Origin: Nitrospirota bacterium
GTDB lineage: Bacteria; Nitrospirota; Nitrospiria; Nitrospirales; Nitrospiraceae
DNA: 61,944 nucleotides
Reading direction: 5' to 3'
Assembly (NCBI GenBank): GCA_028876065.1
Contig: JAGWTI010000007.1
Coordinates: forward strand, 1-61,944
Program-made: the position numbers and the translations under genes
Part shown: positions 20,370-29,253 of the stretch, piece by piece
How positions within the stretch are numbered: the first letter of the stretch is position 1
Layout: every line of letters begins with the position of its first letter
The notes under the pieces: generated by a model
What the model was told of the DNA's origin: nothing
The model's input: the letters and a program-made list of their open reading frames with translations, nothing else
Databases searched by the model: none

Positions 20370-22349
20370 CTACAGGTAGGAAATCCGTCGTTTTTTCTTT
20401 GGTATCCCAGGCGTCTCACCTGGCCCGGATGGATGCCCCACCGCCACCGGCGTGGCATCGGGCAATTCGCCCCTCGCGGCCGCCGGCATCGCTCGGTCCC
20501 CGGACTGACCGTCGCTGAGCCGAGCCAGGCGCTCATGGACATCGCGATACCCGGGCACCGTCGCATACGCTTGCACCGCCTGCTCCACTTTCCCGCACGC
20601 CTCATAAAGCAACCCCAGATCATAGCGTAGCGAGGCGGTCGATTCGCCATCCAGGGCACTGGGACTCGCCAGCCCCCGCTCGAGATAGGCGATGGCCTCT
20701 TGCACCTGGCCCTGTTCCTTGCAGCACAGGGCCAAGAGTCGGCAGCAATCGGCAAAGTGGGCGGCGCTGTTCATCGCGGTCAACAAGGCCTCCATCGCCG
20801 GCTCCGGAAGCCCCATCTGTTGATAAGCCAATCCAAGCTGATACTGTTCCGCGTAGTCCGGCTCGGCGACAGTCGCCCGGGCTTCGTCCGCTTGCGCCGA
20901 TTCGGTTGGCCCTTGGACCGAGTCCGGCACACCCTTGCCCGGCTCTTCGGAAATAACTGGTTTCTCTGTCTGTCCGGCAAACCGAAAGACCATTTTTGGA
21001 GACGCCGGTTCACGACTGCCCCGCGCCTCAACCGGTGGAACTTCTTCTTGAGCAACCTCACTCGCCGGCGACCCGGCAAACCTGAATGCCAGGGCGCCCT
21101 CCTTGGCCTCCTGGGGTTGTTCGACCGGCTCGGCCACCATGGCCCCGGCCCCTTCTTCCTGAGCCGAACCGGCGGAAGCAGCCTCATGGTCCGCTGGATG
21201 GGATGGGGCCACGGCATGGAACATGGACGCATATCGGCTGACAAGCGGGCTGGATGGGGCCAAGCCGAGGATTTTCTCGTAGAGTTCGAACGGAAGCGTG
21301 GTCAGCTCCGGGTCCGGCGCGGCGATCAACGTTTCCAGCGCTCGTCCATATTGGGCGACGGCCGCCGGGGCATCTCCGTTCTGCTCGTACAGGCGTCCGA
21401 GCAGTTCGCAAAGGGACACGCAAGTGGGGTCCGCCTTGAGATATTCCAGCAGCATGCTCTCGGCCAGCACGTAATCGTGCGCGCGCATCGCCGCTTCCGC
21501 CAGAAATTGGAACTCGGCCTCGGCGCAAGCCAGCTGGCCTCGTTTAAGATGGAGGGTTGCCAGTAGCCGGCATACTTCCGGATCCCCAGGCTCCCGGCTG
21601 AGCATCTCCATGAGGACCGTTTCGGCGTCAGCGAACTGGCCGGCTGTGGTGAGCTTGATGGCTTCGCTCAGAAACCCTTGCCGCGTATAGTCCTGCGGCA
21701 GCTTGTAGGAGCCGTCTGGGGCCGTTGGTTCCACCGCCTGACAGGCAGGGAAATTTCCTGCCTCTCCTCCCTGGCTGGCAGCAGACGGTCCCGTCGCTTG
21801 CCCTTGACTGGTCCGCACTCGTGGGTCGGGAGTCCCCCGTCCCAGCGCCGCCTGGCCCGCCCCGCGCTGTTCCGTGTCTCTTCCTCCTCCAAGACGCTGC
21901 AAGGCCTCGGCGTTGGTTGGGTCGAGCGCGACAATTTTACGGTAAGCGTCGAGGGCCTCCTCCTGCTTCCCCGACTTGAGGAGCATTTTTGCAAACACCG
22001 CATAATCCGCGACTGCGTTTCCGGTCAGCCCACGTTCGGCATTGAGGTCACCCATGCACTGGTAGGCGTCGGCGCGGGCAGGATCGACTTTCAGGATCTT
22101 CTTGTAGAGGGCAATGGCCTTCAGTGCCGCGTCTCCGGCTCGAAACGCCGCAGCCGCCTGAAAGAAGGCCTCGATCGCCTCCGTCAGGGCATTGCGCTTG
22201 AGGTACAAGTCACCGATTGTATTGAGGATTGTTCCGTCGGCAGGTGCCCCGGTGGTCAGCTTTTTCCATTCCGCAATGGCTTTGTCAAATTGCCCTTTGG
22301 ATGTATAGAGTTGGGCGCTCTCGAGTATGGCATGTTTGTCAATCGCCAC
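20370..22349 (-). CDS. TPR-repeat protein cotranscribed with the ExeA-like ATPase
   Basis: A protein of about 659 residues built mostly of tetratricopeptide repeats. The N-terminal block (about 1-150) has repeats such as GQFDKAIAEWKKL and DAYQCMGDLNAERGL; a middle block lies near 210-370, a Pro/Glu-rich spacer at 370-490, and a final TPR pair precedes a basic end KKKRRISYL. There is no signal peptide. The GTG at 22349 is preferred because GGAGGGG lies just upstream; a GTG at 22361 would add four residues. TPR scaffolds paired with ExeA-like ATPases suggest a role in envelope machine assembly, but this is inferred from context. Confidence 0.78.
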   Translation of the reverse strand: MAIDKHAILESAQLYTSKGQFDKAIAEWKKLTTGAPADGTILNTIGDLYLKRNALTEAIEAFFQAAAAFRAGDAALKAIALYKKILKVDPARADAYQCMGDLNAERGLTGNAVADYAVFAKMLLKSGKQEEALDAYRKIVALDPTNAEALQRLGGGRDTEQRGAGQAALGRGTPDPRVRTSQGQATGPSAASQGGEAGNFPACQAVEPTAPDGSYKLPQDYTRQGFLSEAIKLTTAGQFADAETVLMEMLSREPGDPEVCRLLATLHLKRGQLACAEAEFQFLAEAAMRAHDYVLAESMLLEYLKADPTCVSLCELLGRLYEQNGDAPAAVAQYGRALETLIAAPDPELTTLPFELYEKILGLAPSSPLVSRYASMFHAVAPSHPADHEAASAGSAQEEGAGAMVAEPVEQPQEAKEGALAFRFAGSPASEVAQEEVPPVEARGSREPASPKMVFRFAGQTEKPVISEEPGKGVPDSVQGPTESAQADEARATVAEPDYAEQYQLGLAYQQMGLPEPAMEALLTAMNSAAHFADCCRLLALCCKEQGQVQEAIAYLERGLASPSALDGESTASLRYDLGLLYEACGKVEQAVQAYATVPGYRDVHERLARLSDGQSGDRAMPAAARGELPDATPVAVGHPSGPGETPGIPKKKRRISYL

Positions 22350-22475
22350 AGCCCCCTCCACCCGGACAGTGAACCGTATCAGGTCACTGGGGGGTTGTCA
22401 AGAAATCGCAGAGAGGGCTCGCGCGCCCCTACGTTCAGCACCGTAGCCGCTATGCGTCCCCCTTGAAAACCCCTG

Positions 22476-22510
22476 AAACAAAAGGGCCCGCGGTGTTACA
22501 CCGCGGGCCC
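22476..22510 (-). terminator. Rho-independent terminator of the cold-shock gene
   Basis: On the minus strand a perfect 12-bp stem (GGGCCCGCGGTG/CACCGCGGGCCC, 22484-22495 with 22499-22510, 3-base loop) is followed by TTTTGTTT. It lies 50 bases after the csp stop and is the clearest intrinsic terminator in the window. Confidence 0.93.
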
Positions 22511-22559
22511 TCCCCGTTCTTGCACCACTCGCCCCGCCTACGGGGCGTTGTGTACGATA

Positions 22560-22766
22560 TCACACCATTTTCAGTACATTGGCGGCTTGCGGCCCCTTGG
22601 CTCCTTGCACAATATCGAACTCCACGTTTTCGCCTTCTTTGAGCGTCTTGAATCCTTCTCCCTGCAGCGCTGAGTAATGGACGAAGACATCTTCCCCGCT
22701 CTCGAGCCTGATGAACCCAAACCCCTTACGATCGTTGAACCATTTCACTGTGCCCTTACTTCTCAC
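22560..22766 (-). CDS. Cold-shock protein (CspA family)
   Basis: A 68-residue single cold-shock domain. It has the RNA-binding motifs RNP1 (KGFGFIRL) and RNP2 (DVFVHYSAL), opening with [12 protein letters not shown]. Such proteins bind single-stranded nucleic acid, melt RNA hairpins and can act as transcription antiterminators. The start is GTG 22766, preceded by a very strong AAAGGAGGAG site; upstream in-frame codons would add 13 residues outside the domain. The long leader (about 170 bases) contains an intrinsic-terminator-like hairpin, which suggests leader-based control. Confidence 0.95.
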   Translation of the reverse strand: MRSKGTVKWFNDRKGFGFIRLESGEDVFVHYSALQGEGFKTLKEGENVEFDIVQGAKGPQAANVLKMV

Positions 22767-22857
22767 ACGCTCCTCCTTTCCTGTACCGCCTCTCCGGGTT
22801 ATCACTACCCATGAGGCTGAACGATCCGGCCCGTGGTTCTCCCGCCAACTTGCGCGT

Positions 22858-22893
22858 AAAAAAAGACCGCAGAAGGTTCAAACCCCCTGCGGT
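22858..22893 (-). terminator. Terminator-like hairpin inside the csp leader (possible attenuator or sRNA end)
   Basis: Read on the minus strand, ACCGCAG (22887-22893) pairs with CTGCGGT (22866-22872), with GG-CC pairs inside, and is followed by C and seven T residues (22858-22864). This is a textbook intrinsic terminator about 90 bases upstream of the csp start codon and about 45 bases after the predicted promoter start, so it either attenuates csp or ends a short leader RNA. Confidence 0.75.
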
Positions 22894-22943
22894 GCCTAGA
22901 GACAAAGCATCAAATTCATCATCCGTCCCGCAAACGGCGCTGC

Positions 22944-22971
22944 ATTTAACATAGGCCCCCTGGCTTGTCAA
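22944..22971 (-). promoter_or_regulatory. Predicted sigma-70 promoter of the csp transcript
   Basis: On the minus strand a perfect -35 TTGACA (22966-22971) is followed after 16 bases by TTAAAT (22944-22949, 4/6 match to TATAAT). Transcription would start near 22937, giving a csp leader of about 170 bases, similar in length to known cspA leaders. Confidence 0.6.
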
Positions 22972-23112
22972 GCGATTCTTTCACGCGCAGCCCCGAAGAC
23001 GTCCTACGCAGGCCCAGGCGATTGGCTGCCTCCGCCAAGCCGCGATTTCTTTACAAGCTATTGGAAGTCCGCTATATTACGGGCTTCCGAGGGTGCGTCC
23101 GCAGAGGTTCGT

Positions 23113-24198
23113 TTGCCTAAGCTCCTGGATCGGTACATCTTCACAGAGCTGCTTCCTCCCTTTTGCATCAGCCTCCTCGCCCTCTGCTTTGTGATGCTGA
23201 CGAAGGAGTTGCTCCGCCTCGTCGAACTCCTGGTCTCAAAGGGGGTCGGCTTTTTCGCCGTCTTCAAAGTCTTTCTCCATCTTCTCCCCTCTTTCTTGGT
23301 CTTGACCCTTCCTATCGCCGGCATCATCGCCTCGATCACCGCCTTCAGCCGTTTGTCCTATGACAAGGAACTGGTGGCGATGCGGGCGGCTGGGCTGAGC
23401 TTGGTCCGCTTGTCGGCACCGGTCTTCGTCTTTTCTTGCCTCGTCTTCGCCATGACGCTCGTGCTGTCGCAATGGGGACAACCCTGGACCAGTATCTCGC
23501 TCAAAAAACTGGCCCTGAACCTGCTACGAGACCAACTGACTTTGGCCCTGGACAAGGGCGTTTTCAACGAGCCGGTGCCCAATATGGTGATGTACGTCTC
23601 CGATAGCCAAGGGGGCCCCTATGACCGAAGCATCTTCATCTCCGACGAGCGGAGTCCCGCCGAAGCCAAGATCATCGTTGCCAGCGACTACCTCCTCCTG
23701 AACGAGACCGGCAGCAATCAAGTGGGCATCCGACTGCTCAACGGCACCATTCACAGCCGACCCCACGAGTTGCAGCAATATCACCAGGTCTCCTTCTCGA
23801 CCTACGACCTCAAGGTAAGCCTGGACCAAAGCCTCTATACCTCGGCGGAGGAGCGGCCCTCCCGGGAATCCGTACTTCGGAAACTGGAGGAAACGCACTG
23901 GACCGACACGGGCGCCTTGCGCCGCCTGATGGAATATTACAAAGACCTCGCCTTTCCCACCGCCTCCTTGATCTTCGGGATGCTCGGGGTTCCCGTCGGT
24001 ATCGTCTCCAAACGGTCTGGGCGCGTAGGGGGCTTCGCCGTGGGGGTCATGATCGTCATCGTCTACTACGTCTTGAACGTGTTGTGCGAATTCTTCGTCA
24101 CCACGTTGACTCTTCCGCCATTCGCAGGGGCCTGGGTGCCCAACGGGGTGTTCCTTGTCCTCGGGCTCGTCCTGTTCCATCGCGTGAACCGACGCTAA
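23113..24198 (+). CDS. lptF: LPS export permease LptF
   Basis: A 361-residue inner-membrane subunit of the LptB2FG transporter that extracts LPS and passes it to LptC. Six membrane segments flank a periplasmic beta-jellyroll domain (about residues 130-265). The opening LDRYIFTELLPPFCISLL and the segment YDKELVAMRAAGLSLVRL (coupling helix) are typical. The C-terminal half continues with LAFPTASLIFGMLGVPVGIV. Translation starts at TTG 23113 with GAGG five bases upstream, an unusual start that may lower expression. lptG follows after 16 bases. The ATPase LptB is not in the window. Confidence 0.9.
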   Translation: MPKLLDRYIFTELLPPFCISLLALCFVMLTKELLRLVELLVSKGVGFFAVFKVFLHLLPSFLVLTLPIAGIIASITAFSRLSYDKELVAMRAAGLSLVRLSAPVFVFSCLVFAMTLVLSQWGQPWTSISLKKLALNLLRDQLTLALDKGVFNEPVPNMVMYVSDSQGGPYDRSIFISDERSPAEAKIIVASDYLLLNETGSNQVGIRLLNGTIHSRPHELQQYHQVSFSTYDLKVSLDQSLYTSAEERPSRESVLRKLEETHWTDTGALRRLMEYYKDLAFPTASLIFGMLGVPVGIVSKRSGRVGGFAVGVMIVIVYYVLNVLCEFFVTTLTLPPFAGAWVPNGVFLVLGLVLFHRVNRR

Positions 24199-24214
24199 CC
24201 GGTATGGCGCACCG

Positions 24215-25306
24215 ATGACGATTCTCTTTCGCTACATGGTTTCCGAGTACACCAAGGTCTTTGCCATGTGCTTCGCCGGCCTCATGACCGTGTATCTGGT
24301 CGTAGATTTTTTTGAAAAGGTGCGAAAGTTCATCCGTTACGACGCGGAACTGGGGGCGATTCTCTGGTATTTCCTCTGTCGAGCCCCGGCCATTGCCTTC
24401 CAAATCGCCCCTCTCGGCGTCTTGATGGCCACCTTGTTGGCGCTGGGCGTGCTGTCCCGCAGCCATGAAATCACGGCGATGCGCAGCTGCGGCATCAGCC
24501 TGTCCCGCATCGCCGCCCCGTTCGTCGCCGTCTCCTTCCTGCTCTCGCTCGCGCTGCTCACCCTCAGCGCCCTGATCATGCCGTTCGCGACCGCCAAGGC
24601 CGAGTACATCAAGACCGCATTGATCGAGAAAAAAAGCGGGCTGGCCACGTTCAAGGCGGACCGCCCTTGGATCCAGGCCGGCAACCGGACGCTCCTCAAC
24701 GTCGAGATGGTGGAGCCGGACGGCAATACCCTGCGCGGCGTCCGTCTCTATCGCCTGGCGCCGGACTTTCGGCTGACCGAGATGATCGAAGCCAAATCCG
24801 TTCGCTATGGGGAGCAGGGCTGGGTCCTGATCGGCGGCGTGCACCGGACGCTCTTGCCGGATGGCCGGCTGACCGCCGAGCCGTTTGCCACCGAGCCGAT
24901 CGAGATCTCCCAGACCCCGGAGGACTTCAGCACCTGGGCCAAAGTGGAATCGGAGGAAATGACCTTGCCGGCGCTCAGCGACTACGTCGACCGGCTGCGC
25001 CGGGACGGATACAGCTTCGCGCGTATGCTGACCGATTACCACGGACGCATCGCCTTTCCTTTTGTGTGTCTGATCATGGCTATCGTGGGCATCGCCTTGA
25101 GCCTCAGGCAGAGCGGCATGCGCGGCAGCGGGATGGCCGTGGGGATCGGGCAGGCCCTCGTCATCGGCTTTCTCTACTGGACGACGCATTCGGTCTCGAT
25201 CGCCCTGGGGCGCAGCGGCGTCATGGCCCCGATCATCGCCGGATGGATGGCCAACTTGCTGTTTCTCTCCTTCGGAGGCTATCTCCTGTTGAAGGTTCGC
25301 CAATGA
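24215..25306 (+). CDS. lptG: LPS export permease LptG
   Basis: A 363-residue partner of LptF, with the same fold: N-terminal helices (FRYMVSEYTKVFAMCFAGL), coupling segment SHEITAMRSCGISLSRIAAP, a periplasmic jellyroll at about 130-265 and C-terminal helices beginning RIAFPFVCLIMAIVGIALSL. Together the two permeases form the lateral gate through which LPS leaves the inner membrane. It is placed second in an operon with lptF; fabF follows after a gap of 106 bases that contains its own possible promoter. Confidence 0.91.
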   Translation: MTILFRYMVSEYTKVFAMCFAGLMTVYLVVDFFEKVRKFIRYDAELGAILWYFLCRAPAIAFQIAPLGVLMATLLALGVLSRSHEITAMRSCGISLSRIAAPFVAVSFLLSLALLTLSALIMPFATAKAEYIKTALIEKKSGLATFKADRPWIQAGNRTLLNVEMVEPDGNTLRGVRLYRLAPDFRLTEMIEAKSVRYGEQGWVLIGGVHRTLLPDGRLTAEPFATEPIEISQTPEDFSTWAKVESEEMTLPALSDYVDRLRRDGYSFARMLTDYHGRIAFPFVCLIMAIVGIALSLRQSGMRGSGMAVGIGQALVIGFLYWTTHSVSIALGRSGVMAPIIAGWMANLLFLSFGGYLLLKVRQ

Positions 25307-25340
25307 CGGCCAGGTCGTCAGTCGGCAACCGGACCGCCGG

Positions 25341-25369
25341 TTGACTGCGATAGGGCCATAGAGTAAAAG
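25341..25369 (+). promoter_or_regulatory. Possible sigma-70 promoter for fabF-acp-lpxD
   Basis: TTGACT (25341-25346) and TAAAAG (25364-25369) are separated by 17 bases, 44 bases before the fabF start. The -35 matches 5/6 and the -10 matches 4/6 positions. It would allow separate expression of the three acyl-chain genes from lptFG. Confidence 0.45.
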
Positions 25370-25412
25370 AAGCTACTGTGAACCTCTGCAGACTCTCCGA
25401 CATAGGGATCCG

Positions 25413-26666
25413 ATGAACACCAGGGTGGTCGTAACCGGGTTGGGCGTGGTGTCCCCGATCGGCATCGGGGTTCCCACCTTTTGGAAGGCGGCTTTGGCCG
25501 GGCGTTCGGGCATCGCCGCGGTCAAGGCATTCGGCGACTTGCCGCTGGACGCCTATCGCTGCCGAGTGGCCGGCCAAGTAACCGGCTTCGAATCCGTGCG
25601 GTTTCCGGAATCCATTAATCCGGACCGGGTGGACCGCTATGCGCAATTTGCGGTGGTGGCCACGCAGGAAGCGCTGGCCGACTCGGGACTCCGCATGGAC
25701 CGCGAACATCCGCACCGAGTCGGCGTGATCGTGGGCGCCGGAATGGGCGGCATGGTCATGGGCGAACGCGAGATCACCCAGCTCTACCAAAGCCAGAAGC
25801 CCAACCGCGTGCATCCCAACTTCATTCCGACGATCACCTTGAACTCGGCGTCCGGCATCGTGGCCATGGCGCACGGAGCCAAAGGCCCCAATCTGACCAT
25901 CTCGACCGCCTGCTCCTCCAGCGCCCACGCGCTCGGCCAAGCCCTGATCTGCATCCGATCGGGCCAGGCCGATGTGGTGATCGCCGCCGGGGCCGACGCC
26001 AGCATCACGCCGCTGGTCTTTGCCGGATTTTGCTCGTTGCGAGTCCTCTCCACCGGCTTCAATGAGACGCCGGAGCAGGCCTCGCGCCCATTCGACCGGG
26101 CACGCGACGGGTTTGTCATGGGGGAAGGGGCCGGCGCCCTCATCCTGGAAAGCCTGGCCCATGCCAAGAAACGCAAGGCCAGAATCTACGCGGAGGTGGC
26201 GGGCTACGCGGCGACCAGCGAGGCCTACCACATGGTTATCCCGCGTGAAGACGGAACCGACGTCGCCACGACGATGAAGCTGGCGTTGGACGATGCCGGG
26301 GTCACGCCGGCGCAGGTGGACTATATCAACGCCCATGCCACTTCCACCCCGATTGGAGACGCGGTCGAGGCGAAAGCCATCCGGCGTCTGTTTAAATCGC
26401 GCGCGGACCGGATTCTGGTCAACGCCTCCAAGTCCTTGATCGGCCACACGCTCGGCGCAGCCGGCGCCATGGGCGCCATCGCCTCCTCATTGGCTCTGGA
26501 AACGGGGCAGGTGCATCCGACCGCGAATTACCAGGAACCGGACCCGGCCTGCGACTTGGCGGGCATTTCTCGGGAGGTACAAGAGCGGCCGCTGAAGGTG
26601 GCCCTCCTCAACGCGTTCGGATTCGGCAGCAACAACGCCGCCCTGGTACTGAAACGTTTCGCCTGA
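25413..26666 (+). CDS. fabF: Beta-ketoacyl-ACP synthase II (FabF-type)
   Basis: A 417-residue condensing enzyme. The catalytic cysteine lies in STACSSSAHA, with the two histidines in NAHATSTPIGD and SLIGHTLGAAG, the Cys-His-His triad of elongating ketosynthases that use malonyl-ACP. Length and opening (VVVTGLGVVSPIG) are normal for FabF. It stands immediately before an acyl carrier protein and lpxD rather than in a main fab cluster, so it may build the acyl chain used for lipid A, though it could equally be the general FabF. An AGGGA site precedes ATG 25413. Confidence 0.92.
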   Translation: MNTRVVVTGLGVVSPIGIGVPTFWKAALAGRSGIAAVKAFGDLPLDAYRCRVAGQVTGFESVRFPESINPDRVDRYAQFAVVATQEALADSGLRMDREHPHRVGVIVGAGMGGMVMGEREITQLYQSQKPNRVHPNFIPTITLNSASGIVAMAHGAKGPNLTISTACSSSAHALGQALICIRSGQADVVIAAGADASITPLVFAGFCSLRVLSTGFNETPEQASRPFDRARDGFVMGEGAGALILESLAHAKKRKARIYAEVAGYAATSEAYHMVIPREDGTDVATTMKLALDDAGVTPAQVDYINAHATSTPIGDAVEAKAIRRLFKSRADRILVNASKSLIGHTLGAAGAMGAIASSLALETGQVHPTANYQEPDPACDLAGISREVQERPLKVALLNAFGFGSNNAALVLKRFA

Positions 26667-26709
26667 AGGAACGGTCTTCCCGTCAGGCCATACGCGAAAA
26701 GGACTCAGC

Positions 26710-27030
26710 ATGAACGCCTCTTCTGCTATCGCCCCTCGCATTCACCAAGCGTTGGCTGATTATTTGAAGCGCGACGTCCACACGATTACGCCAAGCCACG
26801 CCTTGCGCGACGATCTGGGGCTGGACTCCATGGCCACCATCGAGCTGCTGTTCCGGATCGAAGAAGCCTTCGACATCCAGATTCCCGACGGGGACCTGCA
26901 GAAACTGGTCACGGTTGCCGACGTGACCGCCTATGTCGAGCGCCGACTCTCGCCGGCCCCGGCAGAAGCGCCCCGCAAACCGGCCCCCGCACGAGCCGCC
27001 GCCAAGCCCGCGAAAAAGAAAAAATCCTAA
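26710..27030 (+). CDS. Acyl carrier protein with an unusual basic Ala/Pro/Lys tail
   Basis: A 106-residue protein. Residues 1-80 are a normal ACP with the phosphopantetheine serine in LGLDSMATIELLF. The last 25 residues are Pro/Ala-rich and end in KKKKS, which is not part of canonical acidic ACPs and could steer the carrier to membrane phospholipid or a partner enzyme. The gene lies between fabF and lpxD, with an AAGGA site. The arrangement recalls the specialised AcpXL carriers of rhizobia that serve lipid A, but the sequence does not carry their other marks, so a dedicated role is an inference. Confidence 0.88.
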   Translation: MNASSAIAPRIHQALADYLKRDVHTITPSHALRDDLGLDSMATIELLFRIEEAFDIQIPDGDLQKLVTVADVTAYVERRLSPAPAEAPRKPAPARAAAKPAKKKKS

Positions 27031-27048
27031 CCGAAAAGGACGCCCGTC

Positions 27049-28128
27049 ATGGCCAGCCCTCGCGTACAGCGGCTTCGTCTGGATGTCATCTGCGAGGCCG
27101 TCGGCGGCCACCTCTCAGGCCCGCCCGACCAACTCGTTACCGGCGCCTCCAGTTTGGAGTACGCAGGCCCCGGAGAGATCAGCTACGTCGAAAGCGAGAA
27201 GCACCTCAAGGCTGCGGCGGCCTCGAAGGCGGCCGTCCTTGTCGTAGCGCGCTTGTTCCCCGAGTTGGCCAGGCCCCAGGTCGTCGTCCCGCATCCGAAA
27301 TACGCCTTTGCCCGCATCCTTCAACAGTTTTTTGTGGCTCCCTATCAATCCCGCGGGGTCGCCGAACAGATCTGCCGCGGCCAGGACGTCCGGATCGGCC
27401 CCGACGCATCGATCTGGCCCTTTGTCACGCTGGGGCAGCGGGCACAGATCGGGGCCAGAGTCACCCTCTATCCAGGCGTGTTCGTGGGAGACGATTCCGT
27501 CGTGGGGGATGATTCGATCCTCTACCCCAACGTGACGGTACGGGAAGGTTGTACCATCGGCAAACGGGTCGTCATCCATAGCGGGACGGTGATCGGGAGC
27601 GACGGGTTCGGGTACGTGCTGCACGAAGGCCGCCACCGGAAAATTCCCCAACTCGGCGGCGTCACGATCGAAGACGATGTGGAACTCGGCGCCAATGTCA
27701 CGATCGATCGCGCCACGTTCGGCCAGACGCTGGTCAAACGCGGGGTCAAAATGGACAACCTCGTACAAATCGCCCACAACGTGACGATCGGCGAGGATAC
27801 CATCCTCGTCGCTCAGGTCGGCATCGCCGGCAGCACGACCCTGGGGCACCACGTCATCGTCGGAGGACAGGCGGGACTGGCGGACCACATCGAGATCGGA
27901 AACCAGGTCCTGATCGCCGCCCGTTCCGGAGTGAACCGCAGCCTGACCTCCAATCAGATCGTTTCCGGCGCCCCCGTCATGCCCCATGAAACGGCGATCA
28001 AGGCGCAGGCCGTCATTCCCCGTTTGCCGGAGTTGCGTCAGCAGATACGCGACCTGGAACAGCGGGTCCGGACGTTGGAAGCCGCCGGGGCCAAAAAGCA
28101 CAAAGCAAAAGGCAGCCGCGGCGACTAA
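27049..28128 (+). CDS. lpxD: UDP-3-O-acylglucosamine N-acyltransferase LpxD
   Basis: A 359-residue enzyme that transfers a 3-hydroxyacyl chain from ACP to UDP-3-O-acylglucosamine in lipid A synthesis. An N-terminal uridine-binding domain (about 1-100) is followed by a left-handed beta helix of hexapeptide repeats ([16 protein letters not shown] onward) with the catalytic histidine in [12 protein letters not shown], and a C-terminal coiled helix ([19 protein letters not shown]). The basic end [11 protein letters not shown] is an addition. It follows the acp gene after 18 bases, and its stop overlaps the convergent membrane-protein gene by four bases. Confidence 0.94.
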   Translation: MASPRVQRLRLDVICEAVGGHLSGPPDQLVTGASSLEYAGPGEISYVESEKHLKAAAASKAAVLVVARLFPELARPQVVVPHPKYAFARILQQFFVAPYQSRGVAEQICRGQDVRIGPDASIWPFVTLGQRAQIGARVTLYPGVFVGDDSVVGDDSILYPNVTVREGCTIGKRVVIHSGTVIGSDGFGYVLHEGRHRKIPQLGGVTIEDDVELGANVTIDRATFGQTLVKRGVKMDNLVQIAHNVTIGEDTILVAQVGIAGSTTLGHHVIVGGQAGLADHIEIGNQVLIAARSGVNRSLTSNQIVSGAPVMPHETAIKAQAVIPRLPELRQQIRDLEQRVRTLEAAGAKKHKAKGSRGD

Positions 28129-28679
28129 CGGCGCTTGCCTTCTTGCTGCGTACGGGCCCCTTGCGAGATCACGCCCCGCCAGCCGTACATTTTGGCCCAA
28201 AAGAATCCAGCCCAGGGCATCAGGAACGCCGCCACGGGATACACGTGGCCCCAAACCGCACTGACCGCGGAAGCGCTAAGCACGGCTCCAACGCCGGCCA
28301 GGTAAAACAGCGGGACATATGGCTGCCCGCGATGCTCTGGTGGCCGACTGAGCGACTCTTTCTTGGCCCGCTTCGGTCCGCTCTGTGAAAAGGTCTTCAG
28401 TCGGCCGGCAAAATACCCCGGATGCTCCCGAAGCAGATAGCGGTGATACCTCGTTTGTCCCCATCCGACCACCCCGCCCACCATCAGCAACCCGGTGCTT
28501 TCAAGAAACGTTTGCCAGCCGTACGTGTCCACCATGAACTGGTAGATCAGTCCGGCACTCCCGGCCAGCAACATGACGAAACCGAGGAGGACGGAAGGAA
28601 ACAGTATATGCGTTTTGACGTACTGTCGCGCCAATTCCGTTTCGTTTTCCACCCGTCTGGACGTTAGAAGTTTTGGCAT
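28125..28679 (-). CDS. Hypothetical membrane protein with four membrane segments
   Basis: A 184-residue protein. Hydrophobic segments lie at about 26-48, 58-74, 123-144 and 146-166, with a charged cytoplasmic loop ([20 protein letters not shown]) between the pairs. The two-plus-two arrangement suggests an internal duplication or a small channel-like fold, but I do not recognise the family. It is leftward and alone, converging on lpxD with a four-base overlap; its promoter should lie in the long gap to the right. Confidence 0.68.
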   Translation of the reverse strand: MPKLLTSRRVENETELARQYVKTHILFPSVLLGFVMLLAGSAGLIYQFMVDTYGWQTFLESTGLLMVGGVVGWGQTRYHRYLLREHPGYFAGRLKTFSQSGPKRAKKESLSRPPEHRGQPYVPLFYLAGVGAVLSASAVSAVWGHVYPVAAFLMPWAGFFWAKMYGWRGVISQGARTQQEGKRR

Positions 28680-29253
28680 GGTCCTCGCCGTGACTTCACC
28701 CGGTCCGGTGCCAGCAGGATCTCTCAGACATCGGAAACTCCGTCATCGTCCTGCCATTCAATTCGGCCTCGAGAGGGCCGAGGGCTCCGGCCATTTATAC
28801 AAGCTGGGCGAGGAACTGACGCCCTCATGTATCGAAGCCCCGCATCAATGCAGCCGCTCCGCCGCCTTTCCATGCGGAAGACCTCGCACCGCCTGCGTTT
28901 GCGCCTTCTGAGGCGTAAAACACCGCGCCCAAGCTGCGATTGCGCATCCCCTCCGGAGAATCAACGCATCGTGACCGACGACCGAGAATCACCCCTTCCG
29001 CTGCGCTCATTTTCCTGTCCACAAAAATTGTGGACGACATGGGGATAAACTTGTGAATCATGCGTGTCCTTCGCCGTCACCAAGCCAAGCCAGCAGTCTG
29101 CACAATTTTTAGGCTCATGTTTGCGTATACTATCAATGAGTTGTGTCTCTAGTTGAGCGTTCTTTTATCCCCCCAAGATACGGGGGTTCTCTCCGGATTT
29201 GCGCGGGACGAAGAGAGACTCGGCAACCTGTGGGTGAAGGCCCTGCCAATGGG
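28680..29253. other. 574-base intergenic region with a perfect palindrome and AT-rich tract
   Basis: No gene is supported here. GTCCACAA (29017-29024), AAA, TTGTGGAC (29028-29035) is a perfect 8-3-8 palindrome, followed by GGGGATAAAC at 29041 and TTGTGAATCA. The stretch 29010-29170 is unusually AT-rich for this DNA. Elements resemble DnaA boxes with mismatches or an operator. A CCCCC/GGGGG stem at 29170-29186 may end the chemosensory transcript but lacks a T tract. The right half is downstream of that operon; the left half is upstream of the 184-residue membrane protein. Confidence 0.45.

Noticed and set aside
28825-29061. 78-codon leftward frame in the intergenic region
   Set aside because: No ribosome binding site or domain, and the composition is typical of chance frames; it also covers the palindrome.
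28680-29253. Chromosomal origin of replication
   Set aside because: Boxes are imperfect, dnaA/dnaN are absent, and genes to the right run mostly toward this site rather than away from it. Kept only as a weak possibility.
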